A stretch of 40,019 nucleotides of DNA from Actinomycetota bacterium. Lineage in GTDB: Bacteria; Actinomycetota; Geothermincolia; Geothermincolales; RBG-13-55-18. Positions 38,135-40,019 of this stretch are shown piece after piece. The stretch lies in assembly GCA_015711955.1 (NCBI GenBank), contig MU158685.1, forward strand, positions 1-40,019. The letters are read 5' to 3'. The first letter of the stretch is position 1. Every line of letters starts with the position of its first letter. The notes beneath the pieces are model-generated. The model did not search any database, was not told the origin of the DNA, and saw only the letters and a list, made by a program, of their open reading frames with translations. The position numbers and the translations under genes were made by a program.

Positions 38135-38929
38135 TCACGAGGTATTATGGTTTCCGGCCTTGCCCGTTGTGCCCCTACCCTCTAACTGAAACGTGATCCT
38201 TGTATCCCCCAGAAGTATCACGTCTCCCGGGTCAAGCAATCTCTCGAAAATCCTTCGTCCGTTCACGAAGGTCCCGTTGGTGCTGCCCAGGTCCCTCAAC
38301 ACAAACCCCTCCGGCCTCCGGACCACCTCAGCGTGATGCCTGGAGACCTTGGGGTCGCTCAAGACAAGATCGTTGTCAGTAGCCCTGCCCAAGGAAGTCC
38401 TCTCGGAGACTATACGATAGGCGATTTCCGTTCCCCCGCTGACGCCCCTCACCAAAAGGAGGCCCGTGGGCGCTCGCCTTTCCCTCCGCGCGATCGCCCT
38501 GCCCGAAACCGGGGAGATGTCTCGAGGGCAAGAATCCAAAAGAGGGCTTTCCTCAACATCCCCGTGAAGGGCATCCACCTCGAACTCCCCTTCCTGCAAG
38601 TCATCGGAGACGCAGAAGGACACCGTCGGCCTGGAGGGCAGGACGTAACCCTTCATCCGGCAGTATTCGATGATCATCGCTTCCATCTCCCCAGACATGG
38701 CGCCGAAATAAGAGGCTAATCGCTCGTGATCCCGGCGGCTCAAGTAACAACGAAACCTATGAGGGGCCACCACCTCTTCGTTCACCCCCAAGACCTTGTG
38801 GTCCTCCAAGACCCGGAGAATGCGACGGCCCACCTCCAAGGGATGAACACCAGACCGGAAAGCCTTGGCAAAAGGGGTTTCTATTGCCTTTTCTAAGCCT
38901 TTTTCTAACCTCTTTAGTATGCCTTTCAC
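38135..38929 (-). CDS. fhaA: DUF3662 + FHA-domain protein
   Basis: N-terminal LEKGLEKAIETPFAKAFRSGVHPLEVGRRILRVLEDHKV; C-terminal FHA LGRATDNDLVLSDPKVSRHHAEV...DLGSTNGTFVNGRRI. Confidence 0.93.
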   Translation of the reverse strand: MKGILKRLEKGLEKAIETPFAKAFRSGVHPLEVGRRILRVLEDHKVLGVNEEVVAPHRFRCYLSRRDHERLASYFGAMSGEMEAMIIEYCRMKGYVLPSRPTVSFCVSDDLQEGEFEVDALHGDVEESPLLDSCPRDISPVSGRAIARRERRAPTGLLLVRGVSGGTEIAYRIVSERTSLGRATDNDLVLSDPKVSRHHAEVVRRPEGFVLRDLGSTNGTFVNGRRIFERLLDPGDVILLGDTRITFQLEGRGTTGKAGNHNTS

Positions 38930-39441
38930 TCTTCCCCTTCCTGCGACGCCATCCTCTTCTTCGCCCCATCCGCTAAGGTCGCGGCGTCCCCGACCCTCAC
39001 GCCGAACCGGCCAGTCTCATAGAAGGCCAAAGCCAGCGAGACTCCACCCAAAATAGAGCCCGCGACTATATCGGTAAACAAAAGAAAGTGAAAGAACCCG
39101 AGCAGGGCGGGCATGGACACCCCCACGCCCACCAAGCCGAAAACGCCCTCAGCGTATACCCAGAATTTTCTCTCATCTCCCGCTATTGGGAATATTTGCC
39201 ATAACCTGCGGAACATGATTGCTCCGAAAAACCACCAAAGACCGAGGCCCGCGACAAGGAGTCCTGCGGCGATGAGCAGCGAGAAGAGCCTCTCTATTTT
39301 AGGCACGAGACCCCTTCCAGTAATAATGAGCATCAACCATTGGAGGAACAGGAGAGTGGCAGGTATTCCGAACTGTATCAGGCAAAACCTGCCAAATACC
39401 TTCCTGCTCTCAGCATCCTCCTGAGAAACGACATTCCCCAT
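38926..39441 (-). CDS. Hypothetical multi-pass membrane protein
   Basis: Several hydrophobic segments; 4-nt overlap with fhaA. Confidence 0.65.
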   Translation of the reverse strand: MGNVVSQEDAESRKVFGRFCLIQFGIPATLLFLQWLMLIITGRGLVPKIERLFSLLIAAGLLVAGLGLWWFFGAIMFRRLWQIFPIAGDERKFWVYAEGVFGLVGVGVSMPALLGFFHFLLFTDIVAGSILGGVSLALAFYETGRFGVRVGDAATLADGAKKRMASQEGEE

Positions 39442-39741
39442 GCTTACCTCTCGATAACTCCGTTTTGCCCTATTTCCGACATAAATGGATTATACCAGCG
39501 AGCACCCACGGTTCTAGCGAGAAAAGGATCCGCGAGGCTACCCCATTACCGGCGTCTTGTAATCCCCTGTCTTCTTCCTAAAGAGGCGATGTTCGGGGCC
39601 GATAAATAAACCGTGGCGGCCGGGAATATATTCTATCTGTTGCGCCTCCCGGAAACCGATACCTTATTCTTAACGTGGGTGATAAGGTAGTGGAGTGAGG
39701 GTTAGGGGCTTGGACCTTGCCTTGGATCGGAGGTGGAAGAT

Positions 39742-40019
39742 ATGGAATGCCCATATCATGCGGGCTCGGAAGCGATAAGCGGCTGCATACAGTGCCAAAA
39801 GCCCATATGTTCCATTTGTGCCGTGGAGACCGGCCAACCTGTGCTCTGCATGGAGTGTTACCGAGCCCGAGTGTCTGAGATAACTTCAAGGATGCCCGTG
39901 CCGACAGCGAAAGCCCCTTTGGCGGAAAGGACCGGCGCGGCAGGGGTAACCGAAGTCGGCGCGGGCCCTCTCCCGGTCGAGGCCCCCGGGGAGAAGGTCC
40001 TGGACAAAAAGGAACTCAA
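39742..40019 (+). CDS. B-box-like zinc-finger protein, 3' truncated by the window edge
   Basis: MECPYHAGSEAISGCIQCQKPICSICAVETGQPVLCMECYRARV; not in the ORF list because it has no stop before the window end. Confidence 0.75.
   Translation, partial: MECPYHAGSEAISGCIQCQKPICSICAVETGQPVLCMECYRARVSEITSRMPVPTAKAPLAERTGAAGVTEVGAGPLPVEAPGEKVLDKKEL

Noticed and set aside
1-40019. Search for CRISPR arrays, transposases, integrases, reverse transcriptases and phage genes
   Set aside because: No regularly spaced repeats or hallmark proteins seen; direct repeats found are gene-end duplications, not arrays.

Overview
This 40 kb window is GC-rich, bacterial and looks actinobacterial (inference). The right third (about 30.4-39.4 kb, minus strand) matches the conserved mycobacterial fhaA-fhaB-pstP-rodA-pbpA-pknA-pknB division and Ser/Thr-kinase operon. 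Here the pknA position holds a PASTA-bearing protein whose kinase motifs look catalytically dead. The rest is a mosaic: arsenite methyltransferase, HEPN/MNT pair, NDP-forming acyl-CoA synthetase alpha, C45 peptidase, E1 alpha/beta dehydrogenase plus alpha/beta hydrolase, class-III aminotransferase with a linked TetR regulator, two 2-hydroxyacyl-CoA dehydratase/activase-related proteins, GerMN protein, M28 peptidase, zincin, NarL-type two-component system, tRNA-Leu(CAG), MazG-like protein and a B12-radical SAM protein. The most interesting signals are: (1) three paralogs (1996-3066, 21680-22819, 27121-28191) of an apparently uncharacterised family, each made of two tandem zinc-ribbon plus V4R-like modules; (2) the pseudokinase at the pknA locus; (3) perfect direct repeats of 80 and 92 bp that duplicate the 3' ends of two minus-strand genes, plus a smaller third case; (4) a PASTA/DnaJ-zinc protein split by an in-frame TGA exactly between its second and third CxxCxGxG motifs; (5) an ORF-poor region at 20.9-21.44 kb with a 14-bp long-range complementarity and a strong intrinsic terminator, a candidate structured RNA. 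All family calls come from reading translated sequence; no database search was run.
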